From contig NZ_KB891803.1 of NCBI RefSeq assembly GCF_000373565.1, forward strand, positions 181,150-245,149: 64,000 nt of DNA, in the 5' to 3' direction. This document shows positions 7,444 to 16,514 of this stretch, one piece after another (within the stretch, counting starts at the first letter, position 1; every line of letters starts with the position of its first letter). The DNA is from Streptomyces sp. HmicA12. Its GTDB lineage: Bacteria; Actinomycetota; Actinomycetes; Streptomycetales; Streptomycetaceae. The translations under genes were made by a program, and so were the position numbers. A model generated the notes under the pieces. That model saw only the letters and a list, made by a program, of their open reading frames with translations, made no database searches and was not told where the DNA came from.

Positions 7444-8382
7444 ATGCACACCGTCGCCCTGCTCGCCCTGGACCAGGTCATCCCGTTCGATCTGTCCACT
7501 CCCATCGAGGTGTTCGCGCGCACCCGCCTGCCCGACGGCCGCCCCGGCTATCGGGTGCGGGTCTGCGCGGAGCGGCCCGAGATCGACGCGGGCGCGTTCC
7601 GGATCAGCGTGCCCTGGGGCCTCGACGGGCTGCGCGGCGCGGACACGATCATCGTGCCCGGGACCGCGGAGCCCCTGGCCCCGCTCCCGCCCGCCGTGCG
7701 CGACGCGCTGCGCGAGGCCGCGGCGGACGGCACCCGGATCGCGTCGATCTGCTCCGGCACGTTCCCGCTCGCGGCCACCGGACTCCTCGACGGACTGCGG
7801 GCCACCACGCACTGGATCGCCGCCGAGGCACTGGCCGCGGCGTACCCGGAGGTCGAGGTCGACGCGGACGTCCTCTACGTCGACAACGGGCAGATCCTCA
7901 CCTCGGCGGGCGCCGCCGCCGGACTCGACCTGTGCCTGCACATGATCCGCCGCGACTACGGTTCCGCGGTCGCCGCCGACGCCGCCCGCCTGTCGGTCAT
8001 GCCCCTCGAACGCGAGGGTGGGCAGGCGCAGTTCATCGTCCACACCCACGCGCCGACCCCGCAGGGCTCCTCGTTCGAACCGCTGCTCGGCTGGCTCCAG
8101 GACAACCTGAGCCGCGACCTCACCCTGCCCGACATCGCCGCGCACGCCGGTGTCAGCACCCGCACCCTGATGCGCCGCTTCCGCGAACAGACCGGCACCA
8201 CGCCGCTGCAATGGCTGCACCGTGCCCGCATCCGCCGGGCCCAGCACCTCCTGGAGACCACCGGACACCCGGTGGAGCGGATCGCCGCGCAGGTCGGATT
8301 CGGCTCGCCGACCTCCTTCCGCGACCGCTTCAGGCGCACCACCGGCGTCAGCCCCCAGGCCTACCGGCGCAGTTTCAGTTGA
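7444..8382 (+). CDS. GlxA-type AraC regulator with DJ-1/PfpI sensor domain
   Basis: A 312-residue regulator. Residues 1 to about 190 form a DJ-1/PfpI-like domain (FDLSTPIEVF, TIIVPGT, the elbow SICSGTF with Cys103, TTHW). Residues about 215-312 form two AraC-type helix-turn-helix units (LTLPDIAAHAGVSTRTLMRRF and VERIAAQVGFGSPTSFRDRF). This is the architecture of GlxA/FtrA activators. It is divergent from a DJ-1 protein gene, the likely target. Its 3' end overlaps the opposing membrane-protein gene by eight bases. Confidence 0.9.
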   Translation: MHTVALLALDQVIPFDLSTPIEVFARTRLPDGRPGYRVRVCAERPEIDAGAFRISVPWGLDGLRGADTIIVPGTAEPLAPLPPAVRDALREAAADGTRIASICSGTFPLAATGLLDGLRATTHWIAAEALAAAYPEVEVDADVLYVDNGQILTSAGAAAGLDLCLHMIRRDYGSAVAADAARLSVMPLEREGGQAQFIVHTHAPTPQGSSFEPLLGWLQDNLSRDLTLPDIAAHAGVSTRTLMRRFREQTGTTPLQWLHRARIRRAQHLLETTGHPVERIAAQVGFGSPTSFRDRFRRTTGVSPQAYRRSFS

Positions 8383-9004
8383 CCCGCGCTCCGGGCCGGG
8401 GGCGCAGCCAGTGGTGGAGGATCACCGAGCACAGCGCGGCCCAGGCGCACCACGTGGAGACGAACTCCCAGCGCCACAGTGCCGCGCACACCGCCGCACC
8501 GGCCGCCGCGAACGCGCCGAACAGCACCAGACCCGCCTCGCCGGACAGCAGCAGCGAGCCGATCGTCGCCAGCAGATAGCCGGCGAGCAGCCACGCGGCG
8601 TTCGGGAGCCCGACCGCGTACCCCATCGTGCGCCCGCGCACCTCGGCCGTGACCGTGCTCGTCGCCAGGACGTACACGAGCGCCGCCGACGTCACGACGC
8701 CGGACACGAGCGGCACCGCCAGGCGCCGCCGCGCGCTCGGGGGCGCCGCGCACAGCACCGCCACCGGCACCCACAGCGGCAGGAGCGGCAGCGCGATCAC
8801 CGCCCACGCGACGGTCGCGGGTCCGGTGCCGCCGCCCGCGTTCCAGATCACCGCCTCGATGATCTGGTGCGCCCCGAGCAGCAACGGCAGCGCCGCCAGC
8901 GGCACCGCGCGCGGCCGGGTGCGGGCCGCGCGCGTCACGCACGCGAGGCCCACGGCGGTGATCGCGCTGCCTGCCACCAGGTCGGCCGTCGCACTCCAGC
9001 ACAT
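8375..9004 (-). CDS. DUF6629-like multi-pass membrane protein
   Basis: A 209-residue integral membrane protein with about seven hydrophobic segments. I chose the ATG of MCWSATADLVAGS because this opening (MCWSxxAD) is characteristic of a conserved actinobacterial family recalled as DUF6629; the frame could begin three codons earlier. It includes HQIIEAVIWNAGGG and the C-terminal CSVILHHWL. Function unknown. It is convergent with the GlxA-type regulator and divergent from the MarR gene. Confidence 0.8.
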   Translation of the reverse strand: MCWSATADLVAGSAITAVGLACVTRAARTRPRAVPLAALPLLLGAHQIIEAVIWNAGGGTGPATVAWAVIALPLLPLWVPVAVLCAAPPSARRRLAVPLVSGVVTSAALVYVLATSTVTAEVRGRTMGYAVGLPNAAWLLAGYLLATIGSLLLSGEAGLVLFGAFAAAGAAVCAALWRWEFVSTWCAWAALCSVILHHWLRPRPGARVN

Positions 9005-9090
9005 GTCGATCACGCTACGTTCCCGAGCTCCGCGGCGACATCGGAGTGCACCCCGCCGTGCAACCCCACGCGCAGGTGGGTGTACTCGGC

Positions 9091-9113
9091 ATGTATATTC
9101 TTTCCATATGCAT
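9091..9113. promoter_or_regulatory. inverted repeat over the MarR start codon
   Basis: ATGTATAT (9091-9098) and ATATGCAT (9106-9113) form an imperfect palindrome with a seven-base spacer and one mismatched pair. The right arm contains the start codon of the MarR gene at 9108. The AT-rich block stands out in GC-rich surroundings. Such positioning fits autorepression of the MarR-FUSC pair by MarR itself. No Shine-Dalgarno sequence precedes the start, so the mRNA may be leaderless or nearly so. Confidence 0.5.
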
Positions 9114-9632
9114 CTATCTCAAGGGTCGACCGGCGGCTCGGTCGACGTCGCCGCGGCGCAGCGCATCGAAGGCGCGGCCCGCGGACTGCTGCGCGGGATC
9201 GCCCAGCTGTCCCAAGCCCTCTTCAGGGCAGGGGAGTTCGGCCTCACCCGCAGTCAGGTCTCGGTGCTCGACGCGCTGGAGTCGGGGCCCTGCCGGGTGA
9301 CCGCGCTCGCCGCGCGGACCGGCATGGCGCAGCCCCGCGTCACCGTGATCCTGCAGCAGCTCCAGGAGGCCGGACTCGTCGAGCGGCGACGCTGCGCCGA
9401 CGACCGGCGCGCCGTGGAGACCTCGCTCACCGCCGCCGGCCGCGCGCTCATGGAACGCGCCCGGCAGCGGATGGCCGTCGCCCTGCTCGCCGCCCTCGAC
9501 GGCGGCGTACCCGGCGGCGTCGACGACCCGGAGCGCGCGGTGGCCGCCGCACGGAGCGCGATCACGCCCCTGGTGGATGCCCTGCTGGCCCAGACGACTG
9601 TTGTGAACACCGCTGAAACGGAGGCGAGTTGA
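9108..9632 (+). CDS. MarR-family regulator
   Basis: A 174-residue winged-helix protein. It shows the MarR pattern: LTRSQVSVLDALESGP, then VTALAARTGMAQPRVTVILQQLQEAGLVERR, then the wing with DDRRAVETSLTAAGRAL. The only sensible ATG is at 9108 inside a palindrome. The stop TGA overlaps the TTG start of the FUSC exporter at 9629, so the two are translationally coupled. MarR proteins paired with FUSC exporters usually respond to aromatic acids, which is a reasonable hypothesis here. Confidence 0.9.
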   Translation: MHLSQGSTGGSVDVAAAQRIEGAARGLLRGIAQLSQALFRAGEFGLTRSQVSVLDALESGPCRVTALAARTGMAQPRVTVILQQLQEAGLVERRRCADDRRAVETSLTAAGRALMERARQRMAVALLAALDGGVPGGVDDPERAVAAARSAITPLVDALLAQTTVVNTAETEAS

Positions 9633-12265
9633 CCACCCCGGGCACTCTGCCGGACCTGTCCACCACCGACGAGCACCCCGCCGCGGCGGGCCTCGCCCCG
9701 CACCGGGTCGCCGGACCCCGCAGATGGTGGGACTGGGTACTCGCCGCCGACCCCGGACTCGGTCAGCTGCAGTCGGGCTGGCGGTCGCTGGTCGCCATGG
9801 TGACCTCCCTCGCCGTCGGCTACTGGATGGCCGAGGCGCTGGGCATCCCGGACATGATCGGCATGATGGTCGCCGGGATGATGGGCCTGATGAGCGCGTT
9901 CGCGGTCGCCGAGAACACCTGGGACCGGCTCGCCCGCGCCATCCTGTGGATGCCGTTCCCGTACAGCGCGGTGCTGTGGGTGTGCGCGACCTTGGACGGT
10001 CGGCGCGCGGCACAGATGACCCTGATGGTCGTCGCGCTCGCCCTCACCTTCTTCCTCGCCAGGTTCGGGCCGTTCGCGCTCATCACCGGCATGATGCTGT
10101 TCAACGGCCTGATGGTCGGCATGCTCGCCGGCATCCCGGCCGCGCTCGTCGGCAAGGCCTTCGCCGTCGCCTTGGTCGCCGCGGCCGCCGTGCTCGCGAC
10201 CCGGCTCCTGCTCTGCTTCCCGATGCCCCGCGAGGACCTGCTGCGCACCCAGCGCGCCTTCGTCGTGGAGGCCCGGCGCGTCGCCGACGCCGCCGTCGAC
10301 GCGCTCGACCCCGACGCCGACCAGAAGCGGGCCGTACGCCGGATGACCCGCGCCCTGCGCCGCCTCAACGTCACCACGGTGACCATCGACGGCCGCCTCG
10401 CCCAGCCCGAGGTCGCCGCCGACCCGGCCGCCGCGGAACTCCTGCATCGCCACCTCTTCGACGCCGAACTCGCGCTGCGCGGCATCGGCCAGGCCGCCGC
10501 CGACCTGGCCCGGCTGCCCGTCCCCGGACCGCTGCGCGAAGCCCTCGCCGTCGGTCTCGTCCTCGCCCGCGACACCCCGCTCGGCCGCGCCGAGGGCCTG
10601 CGCCCGGCCGCCGCGCACCTCCAGGAACGGGCCCGGACGATTCTGCGCGACCCGTCCGCCCCGGCCGACGACGTCGAGGCCGCCGTTCTCGCCCGCCGGA
10701 TCGGCGACCTCCTGGACACCCTCGCCGACGCCCTGCACAACTGGCTCGCCCTCGGGCAGCGCACCTGCGCCGACCCTGCCGACGTGCCGTTCCAGCCGAC
10801 GGTCGCCCTGGAGAACAACCGGCTCCCGGGTTCCGCGGGCCCCGCCCGCCGCGTCCTCGCCGCCGGTTCCGAGACCGGCTGGCGGCGCGCCGTCCCGTAC
10901 ATCCGCGTTCCCGCGCACGCCGCCGTGGCCTCCGCCATCGTCTGCCCCATCGCCGACGCCATCGACCCGGGCCGCTTCTACTGGGGCCTGGTCGGCGTGA
11001 TGATCACGCTGTTCGGCACCAACACCACGCACGAACGGCTGCGCAAGTTCGGCCACCGCATGGTCGGCACCGTCGTCGGCGCCGTACTCGGCATCGTGCT
11101 GCTCCACCTCATCGGCCGCGACCACGTCTACGCGACCCTCGCCGTCATCGTCGCCGGACTCACCGTCGGAGCCTGGGGCATCCAGCGCGCGTACGCCGTC
11201 TGGGTCGTCGGCCTCGTCGTCGCCCTCACCCAGCTCTACGGCATGACCACCCCCGACAGCGGCATGGAACACCTGCTGGGGGAGCGGATCCTCGACAACG
11301 GCCTGGGCATACTCGTCGCCACCGCCTGCGCGGCGCTGATCTTCCCGCTGTCGCGCCGCACCGTCGTCAAGGAGGCCGAACGCGGTTACGTCGACGCGCT
11401 CGCCCAGGTGATCCAGCAGGTCGAGCGGCGCTGGGACCAGCCCGAGGCCCCGGTCCGGCTGCGCGGCGCGGCCCGCACCGTGGACGCCGCGCTGCTCCAG
11501 GTGCAGAGCATCGTGCGGCCGCTGGTGCGGATGCCGCTGGGTGTGCGCGGCCCGTCCGCCGAGCACCGGGTGGCGCTGCTCGCGACGGCCACCGGCCACG
11601 CCCGCGCCCTCGCCTTCGCCGCCGACATCGACGTGGACCTGCCCCCGCGCCTCGCCGACCGCGCCCGCCTGGTGACCCGCACCCTCACCGCGTCCCTCAA
11701 GGAGCTCGACCGGTTCTACGCGACCGGCGAACCCGAAGGCGCCTGGCGGCGCGTCAGCCCGCTCGTGCGCGAACTGGAGACGGAACTCGCCCCCGCCGCA
11801 CCCGGCCCCCGCGCCCAACGGCTGCGCACCGCGCTGCGCGAACTCGCCGCGCTCGACGAGGCGTTGGCCGCCTACGCCGAACAGGTCGGCCTCCCGGTCG
11901 CCGCGCCGGGACGCACCGCACCGGCCCCCGCCTCACCGATGCAGCGCACCACCCGCGCGTTGATGGCGGCCTGGGGCGAACCGAACGGCCGCGACCGCAC
12001 CACGGTCGGCGCGGCGCGGATCACGGGATCGGTTCGCTGCGACACGCATCCCGAGGGCTGCCCCGCCTGGATCACCGTGATCAGCGCCCGCGGCAAGCGC
12101 CTTGCCAAGGCCCAGGTGCACCACGGCAGTTACACGGTGGACGCGCTGCCCGCCGGGACCCACACCCTGGTGATCTCCGCGGCCCGGCACGCTCCGCGCG
12201 CCGAGCTGGTCACCGTGGACCCGGACGCGAAGGACGTACGGCACGACCTCACCCAGGCGCGCTGA
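9629..12265 (+). CDS. FUSC/aromatic-acid-exporter-like membrane protein with C-terminal beta-sandwich domain
   Basis: An 878-residue protein starting with TTG in the TTGA overlap, behind GGAGG. It has two clusters of about six membrane segments (residues about 50-200 and 415-570), each followed by a soluble helical region, as in FUSC/YccS and p-hydroxybenzoic-acid efflux (AaeB) proteins. The last 85 residues (ITGSVRCD to the end) look like a carboxypeptidase-regulatory or transthyretin-like beta-sandwich (GSYTVDALPAGTHTLVISA). That is unusual for this family. Cotranscribed with MarR; the likely role is export of aromatic or lipophilic acids. The 3' end overlaps the opposite AraC gene by 17 bases. 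Confidence 0.85.
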   Translation: MTTPGTLPDLSTTDEHPAAAGLAPHRVAGPRRWWDWVLAADPGLGQLQSGWRSLVAMVTSLAVGYWMAEALGIPDMIGMMVAGMMGLMSAFAVAENTWDRLARAILWMPFPYSAVLWVCATLDGRRAAQMTLMVVALALTFFLARFGPFALITGMMLFNGLMVGMLAGIPAALVGKAFAVALVAAAAVLATRLLLCFPMPREDLLRTQRAFVVEARRVADAAVDALDPDADQKRAVRRMTRALRRLNVTTVTIDGRLAQPEVAADPAAAELLHRHLFDAELALRGIGQAAADLARLPVPGPLREALAVGLVLARDTPLGRAEGLRPAAAHLQERARTILRDPSAPADDVEAAVLARRIGDLLDTLADALHNWLALGQRTCADPADVPFQPTVALENNRLPGSAGPARRVLAAGSETGWRRAVPYIRVPAHAAVASAIVCPIADAIDPGRFYWGLVGVMITLFGTNTTHERLRKFGHRMVGTVVGAVLGIVLLHLIGRDHVYATLAVIVAGLTVGAWGIQRAYAVWVVGLVVALTQLYGMTTPDSGMEHLLGERILDNGLGILVATACAALIFPLSRRTVVKEAERGYVDALAQVIQQVERRWDQPEAPVRLRGAARTVDAALLQVQSIVRPLVRMPLGVRGPSAEHRVALLATATGHARALAFAADIDVDLPPRLADRARLVTRTLTASLKELDRFYATGEPEGAWRRVSPLVRELETELAPAAPGPRAQRLRTALRELAALDEALAAYAEQVGLPVAAPGRTAPAPASPMQRTTRALMAAWGEPNGRDRTTVGAARITGSVRCDTHPEGCPAWITVISARGKRLAKAQVHHGSYTVDALPAGTHTLVISAARHAPRAELVTVDPDAKDVRHDLTQAR

Positions 12266-13028
12266 AGTACGTGGTCGGCGGCGTCCCGAGCGCCCGGTGG
12301 AACATCGCCGTGAACGCGCTCGGTGTCGCGTAGCCCACGGCGCCCGACACCGCCGTCACCGGCGTGCCCCGGGCCAGCAGCGTCACCGCGTGCACGAGCC
12401 TGGCCTGCTGCACCCAGCGGGCCAGGCTCATCCCGGTCGCTGCCGTGAAGCGGCGCTGCAGACTGCGCGCACTGAGATGGGCGTGCGCGGCCGCCCGCTG
12501 CGTCGTCCAGCGCTCCTGCGGACACTGCCGGATCGCCGCGCACAAGGCGGCCAGGCCGGAGTCGTCCGGCGTCGGCAGGTGCAGCGCGGGCACCGGATGC
12601 GGCGCGAGTTCGTGCAGCAGCAGCTCCATCAGGACGCCGTCCCGGCCGTCCAGGTCGTAGTCGACGGGCAGCCGCGTCGCCTCGTCGATCAGCTCGCGCA
12701 GCAGCGGCGACACGGAGACCACGGTGGGCACCGCGGGCATCCGCTCCGCCGCTCGCGTCGCGAGGTACAGCGTGCGCATGGCCACCGCGCCCGCACACGT
12801 CATCGCGTGCTCCAGGCCCGCGGGGATCCAGGCGCCGCGGGTGGCCGGGACCACCCAGACGCCGTGACCGGTGCTGACGCTGATGGCACCCGTCGTGCCG
12901 TAGATCAGCTGCGCGCGCCGGTGGTGGTGCGGCGGAATGTGGTGACCGTCGGCCAGGTCCCGGGCCATGGCCGCGAGCGGTCGCGGCACGTCCTGGTAGT
13001 CGTCGCGGTCCTCGCTCTTGCCGTACAT
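12249..13028 (-). CDS. AraC-family regulator with N-terminal cupin
   Basis: A 259-residue regulator starting MYGKSEDRDD. An N-terminal cupin-like domain has HHIPPHHHRRAQLIYG and IPAGLEHAM. The C-terminal 100 residues carry two helix-turn-helix motifs (TTQRAAAHAHLSARSLQRRF and VTAVSGAVGYATPSAFTAMFHRALG). It is divergent from an MFS pump at 13101 (72 bases), so control of that transporter is the simple inference. The longer upstream frame to 13331 is antisense to the MFS gene and is rejected. Confidence 0.88.
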   Translation of the reverse strand: MYGKSEDRDDYQDVPRPLAAMARDLADGHHIPPHHHRRAQLIYGTTGAISVSTGHGVWVVPATRGAWIPAGLEHAMTCAGAVAMRTLYLATRAAERMPAVPTVVSVSPLLRELIDEATRLPVDYDLDGRDGVLMELLLHELAPHPVPALHLPTPDDSGLAALCAAIRQCPQERWTTQRAAAHAHLSARSLQRRFTAATGMSLARWVQQARLVHAVTLLARGTPVTAVSGAVGYATPSAFTAMFHRALGTPPTTYFSAPG

Positions 13029-13100
13029 GGCGCACTCTCGACAGATGATGGCTGAACCTCGAAAGTATGCCACCGGCCGCGCGCCATAGCGTCGCTGTAC

Positions 13101-14342
13101 GTGAACGACTCCCCTCCCACCGAACGCACCGCGGGCCCCCGCCGGCTCACCCTCCTTCTCGCTGTCACCTGCGCCGTGACCGCCGCCAACGTCTACCTCT
13201 GCCAGCCCCTCCTGGCCACCGTCGCCGACGCGCTCGGCGCCCGCCCCGACGCCCTCGGCGCCGTGGCCACCGCCACCCAGCTCGGCTACGCGGCGGGCAT
13301 CCTGCTGATCGTGCCCGCGGGCGACAGCCACGACCGGCGGCGGCTGATCCTCGCCCTGGGAACGGCCGGTGCGGTGGCCCTCGCGGCGTGCGCACTCGCC
13401 CCGTCCGTGCCGTTCCTGGCCATCGCGAGTTTCGCCGTCGGCGTGTGCTCGCCGGTGCCGCAGCTGGTCACTCCGCTCGCCGTCGCGCTGGCCGCCGACC
13501 GCGAGAGAGAACCGGGGCGCGGGCGTACCGTCGGCGCCGTGCAGGGCGGCCTGCTGGTCGGCGTGCTCGCCTCGCGCGCCTACGCGGGAACCCTTGCCGA
13601 CCTCGTCGGATGGAGGGCCGTGTACGCCGTGTCCTGCCTGCTCACGCTCGCGCTCGTCGCTGTGCTCGGCCGTGCGCTGCCCGCCACCCCGGCGGCGGCC
13701 GCGACCTCGTACGGCAGGATGCTCACCTCACTGCCCCGGCTCGCCCGGCACCCGCTCGTCGCACGGGTCGTGCTCTCCGGGGCGCTGGTGGGGATCGCGT
13801 TCGGCGCGTTCTGGACGGCCCTGACCTTCCTGCTCACCGGTACCTACCACCTGGGCCCGGCCGCCGTCGGTCTGTTCGGCCTCGTCGCGGCTGTCAGCGG
13901 GCTCGCCTCACCGCGCGCCGGGCGGCTCGCGGAACGCCTCGGCCGGCGTGGCGCCACGGCCCTGCTCACCGCCCTGGTCGTCGTCGGATGGCTGGTGATG
14001 CTGCCCGGCGGCGGCTCGCTCGCGGCGATCGTGGTGGGCGTCGTCGTGCTCGACGTCGGCGTATGGGGCGGCCAGGTCGTGTGCCAGACCGTTCTGTTCG
14101 GGCTCGATCCGGCCCTGCACAGCCGCCTGAACACCCTCTACTTCACGCTGCGCTTCCTCGGCATCGCCGTCGGGTCGCTGTGCGGCACGCTCGGTTGGGG
14201 GCACGGCGGATGGACCGCCGTGGTGGCCGTCGGGCTCGGCGCCGCGACGGCCGGGCTCGTCGTCGGCGTGCTGCCCGTGCGGGTGGCGCGCGATGCGGAC
14301 GATCAGCGCCTGGCGGATGCCGCGGGAAGCGCCCGCGGCTGA
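13101..14342 (+). CDS. MFS transporter (YnfM/arabinose-efflux-like)
   Basis: A 413-residue 12-helix MFS protein with GTG start. The opening (LLAVTCAVTAANVYLCQPLLATVAD) and the A-T-Q-L-G-Y-A-A-G motif, followed by DSHDRRRLI in place of the usual D-R-x-x-R-R loop, are typical of the YnfM-like drug/sugar efflux group. No good ribosome-binding site precedes the GTG. The AraC regulator is divergent. The 3' end overlaps the opposing small secreted protein gene by 40 bases. The substrate cannot be assigned. Confidence 0.85.
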   Translation: MNDSPPTERTAGPRRLTLLLAVTCAVTAANVYLCQPLLATVADALGARPDALGAVATATQLGYAAGILLIVPAGDSHDRRRLILALGTAGAVALAACALAPSVPFLAIASFAVGVCSPVPQLVTPLAVALAADREREPGRGRTVGAVQGGLLVGVLASRAYAGTLADLVGWRAVYAVSCLLTLALVAVLGRALPATPAAAATSYGRMLTSLPRLARHPLVARVVLSGALVGIAFGAFWTALTFLLTGTYHLGPAAVGLFGLVAAVSGLASPRAGRLAERLGRRGATALLTALVVVGWLVMLPGGGSLAAIVVGVVVLDVGVWGGQVVCQTVLFGLDPALHSRLNTLYFTLRFLGIAVGSLCGTLGWGHGGWTAVVAVGLGAATAGLVVGVLPVRVARDADDQRLADAAGSARG

Positions 14343-14701
14343 GGGCTCACGGTGAACGTCCCGCTGTAGGCCCGCGCGGCGCCGTCGCGGCCCGCGAGCT
14401 CGATCGAGTACCCCTCGCCGAGCACCGTCGTCGGCAGCACGGTGGCCGTCTCGCCCCGGGGCGTGTCCCCCAGTTTCGACGCCAGCTGCAGCACGCGCCC
14501 CTCGTCTGCGTGCACGAGCCACATGTCGAGCTGCTGCCCGGTGCCGTTGCGCCAGGACACGAACACGCTGCCGCCCGCCTGGTGCACGGAGCCGCCGGCC
14601 GGAGCCGTGACGGTCAGGCCCTCGTCGGGGACGGCCGGTCCCGCGGGGGCGAGGACGAGCAGGGGAAGAGCGGCCAGGGACAGGAATCCGGTGCGGCGCA
14701 T
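14303..14701 (-). CDS. small secreted Ig-like protein (Kre9/Knh-type N-terminal domain)
   Basis: A 132-residue protein with a signal peptide (MRRTGFLSLAALPLLVLAPAGPAV). The mature part (LTVTAPAGGSV, VFVSWRNGTGQQLDMWLVH, LPTTVLGEGYSIEL, AYSGTFTVS) resembles the Ser-Thr-rich GPI-anchored (Kre9/Knh1) beta-sandwich, which recurs in secreted Streptomyces proteins. It is too short to be an enzyme and may be a cell-surface or adhesive module. It overlaps the MFS gene end by 40 bases. The very long frame reaching 16318 is an out-of-frame shadow of the carrier gene. Confidence 0.7.
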   Translation of the reverse strand: MRRTGFLSLAALPLLVLAPAGPAVPDEGLTVTAPAGGSVHQAGGSVFVSWRNGTGQQLDMWLVHADEGRVLQLASKLGDTPRGETATVLPTTVLGEGYSIELAGRDGAARAYSGTFTVSPQPRALPAASARR

Positions 14702-14736
14702 GCGACGACCTCGTTCCGCAGGAGACGACAGGACGG

Positions 14737-14838
14737 TCGGGTCTCCCGCGCCGCACGGCACGGGAGCCGGACAGGGACAGAAATGCCACCCGGACAAGAT
14801 CACGAAAGGGTTCGCGGGGCAGCCCCACCCCATGGGGT
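14737..14838. promoter_or_regulatory. inverted repeats upstream of the small secreted protein
   Basis: Within the 239-base gap 14702-14940 there are two symmetrical elements: CTCCCG/CGGGAG around 14737-14760 and the perfect palindrome ACCCCATGGGGT at 14827-14838. Nothing else is recognised in this gap. They may be an operator or a terminator for the carrier gene upstream. Confidence 0.3.
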
Positions 14839-14940
14839 ACGTCCCTGCACCCGAACCGGCGGTCCCGGCAGGACAGCGGCGCCGAAGGCCCGCATGCTCG
14901 CGCCCGCGCGCCCGTCGCCCTCTGTCCCGCGCGCAACCCG

Positions 14941-16287
14941 TCAGGCGCCGCCCGGGGCCACCAGCGCCAGCCACACCGCGGCGGGCGCGACGACCACCAC
15001 CCCCGCCCCGTAGATCATCAGCTGACGGAAGAACCGCTCGCGGTCGACGTCCTCCGCGTTGGCGAGGACCAGCGCGCCATTGGTCGAGAAGGGGCTCACG
15101 TCGACGACGGTCGCGGAGACGGCCAGCGCCGCCACCATGCCCACCGCCCCGACCTCGCCCGCCGCGAGGAACGGCACGGCGAGCGGGATCAGCGCGCCCA
15201 TGATCCCCACGGACGAGGCGAACGCCGACACGATCGCGCCGATGTAGCACAGCAGGAGGGCCGCGAGCAGCGGTACGCCGATGCCGCTGACGGCGTCGCC
15301 CGCCCACTTGATCGTGCCCATCTCGTCCAGGACGCCGACGTAGGTGAGGACGCCGCAGATCAGGAAGACCGTGGACCAGGAGATCTCGGCGACGGCCGTC
15401 TTGCTGGTCGCGGGCCATACGATGCTCAGGAGGACCGCGATCGTGATCGCGGTGAGGCCGACGTCCAGGTCGAAGACGAGCGCGCAGACGACGAGCGCCA
15501 CCAGGCCGGCGAGCGTCGCGGCGATCGGCCCGTCCAGGCGCGGGGCCGGAGGCAGGGGGGCCGCGTCGGGAGAACCGCCCGACGGCGTCTCCTGGGCCTC
15601 CGGCGATGCCGTCGGCTCGTCCGCCGCGCCGCCGCCGACCGTGACGGCGGCCCGCTCGGGTGCCCGCGAGGGGACACCGCCGCGCCGCATGAGGACCACG
15701 TAGACGATGCCCGCGATGATCGTGTTCGCGACGAGGCTCGCGAGGAACAGGGCGCCCTCGTTTCCGGGCAGGTGTTCGCGGTCGACGATGCTGTTCACCG
15801 TCGACCCGTACACGCTGGTCGGCGAGAATCCGCCCGCCTGCGCGCCATGGACCACCATGATGCCCATCAGCAGCGGGCTGATCCCGTACTGCGCGGCGAA
15901 GCCGAGGGCCAGCGGCGCCACGATGGCGACGGCGCCGGGACTGACCGCGCCGATCGCCGTGAGCGCCGCCGTGACGGCGAACATCACCCACGGGATGAGC
16001 GCGACCCGGCCGCCCACGAGGCGTACCGAGGCGTGCACGAGCCACTCGGTCGTGCCGTTGGCGCGGGCGATGGCGAACAGGTACGTGACACCGGCGAGCA
16101 CCACGAACAGATCGCCCGGGAACCCGGCGAACACGGCGTCGGCGTCGAGATCGGCAGCGAGTCCACCGACGGCGAAGGCCGCGGCGAACGCCAGGGCTCC
16201 CATGTTGACGGAGCGTGTGGTGGCGATCACGAAGATCACCGCGAGGGCGAGTACGGACAGCAGCTCGGGGGACACAAGTGGCTCCAT
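14941..16287 (-). CDS. MatC-type dicarboxylate carrier
   Basis: A 448-residue carrier with about 11-12 membrane segments of the ion-transporter (SLC13/ArsB) superfamily. The N-terminal half (MEPLVSPELLSVLALAVIFVIATTRSVNMGALAFAA, then GVTYLF, SPGAVAIVAP, AQAGGFSPTSVYG) fits the MatC_N dicarboxylate/malonate carrier domain. A Pro/Ser-rich loop at about 210-250 separates the halves. The second half has the conserved VSPFSTNGAL. Likely uptake of malonate or C4-dicarboxylates. No metabolic partner lies beside it, so the substrate is not settled. Confidence 0.8.
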   Translation of the reverse strand: MEPLVSPELLSVLALAVIFVIATTRSVNMGALAFAAAFAVGGLAADLDADAVFAGFPGDLFVVLAGVTYLFAIARANGTTEWLVHASVRLVGGRVALIPWVMFAVTAALTAIGAVSPGAVAIVAPLALGFAAQYGISPLLMGIMVVHGAQAGGFSPTSVYGSTVNSIVDREHLPGNEGALFLASLVANTIIAGIVYVVLMRRGGVPSRAPERAAVTVGGGAADEPTASPEAQETPSGGSPDAAPLPPAPRLDGPIAATLAGLVALVVCALVFDLDVGLTAITIAVLLSIVWPATSKTAVAEISWSTVFLICGVLTYVGVLDEMGTIKWAGDAVSGIGVPLLAALLLCYIGAIVSAFASSVGIMGALIPLAVPFLAAGEVGAVGMVAALAVSATVVDVSPFSTNGALVLANAEDVDRERFFRQLMIYGAGVVVVAPAAVWLALVAPGGA

Positions 16288-16514
16288 TGGTCGAGTGGCT
16301 CAGCCAATTTTCCGGCACTTGGTCGTCCTGTCAATGACTTGCACACGGTCAACTCGACCCACACCGGCCCCTGTTGGCGCGGATCGGCGGACGGTGCCCG
16401 GGAGCGCGGGCGGACCGGAAGCGTCCCGTGCGGCCCGCGGGCGTGATCTGACGCAGACTGGATATGCGACAAGGACCGAAAGGCAACGGGGACCTGGGAG
16501 CGAGGTGACACCGA

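Noticed and set aside
9254..11818. A very long minus-strand open frame opposite the FUSC exporter
   Set aside because: It is an antisense shadow caused by high GC in the third codon position. Its protein is Gly/Arg/Asp/Glu-rich without domain motifs, while the plus-strand FUSC frame has clear membrane helices.
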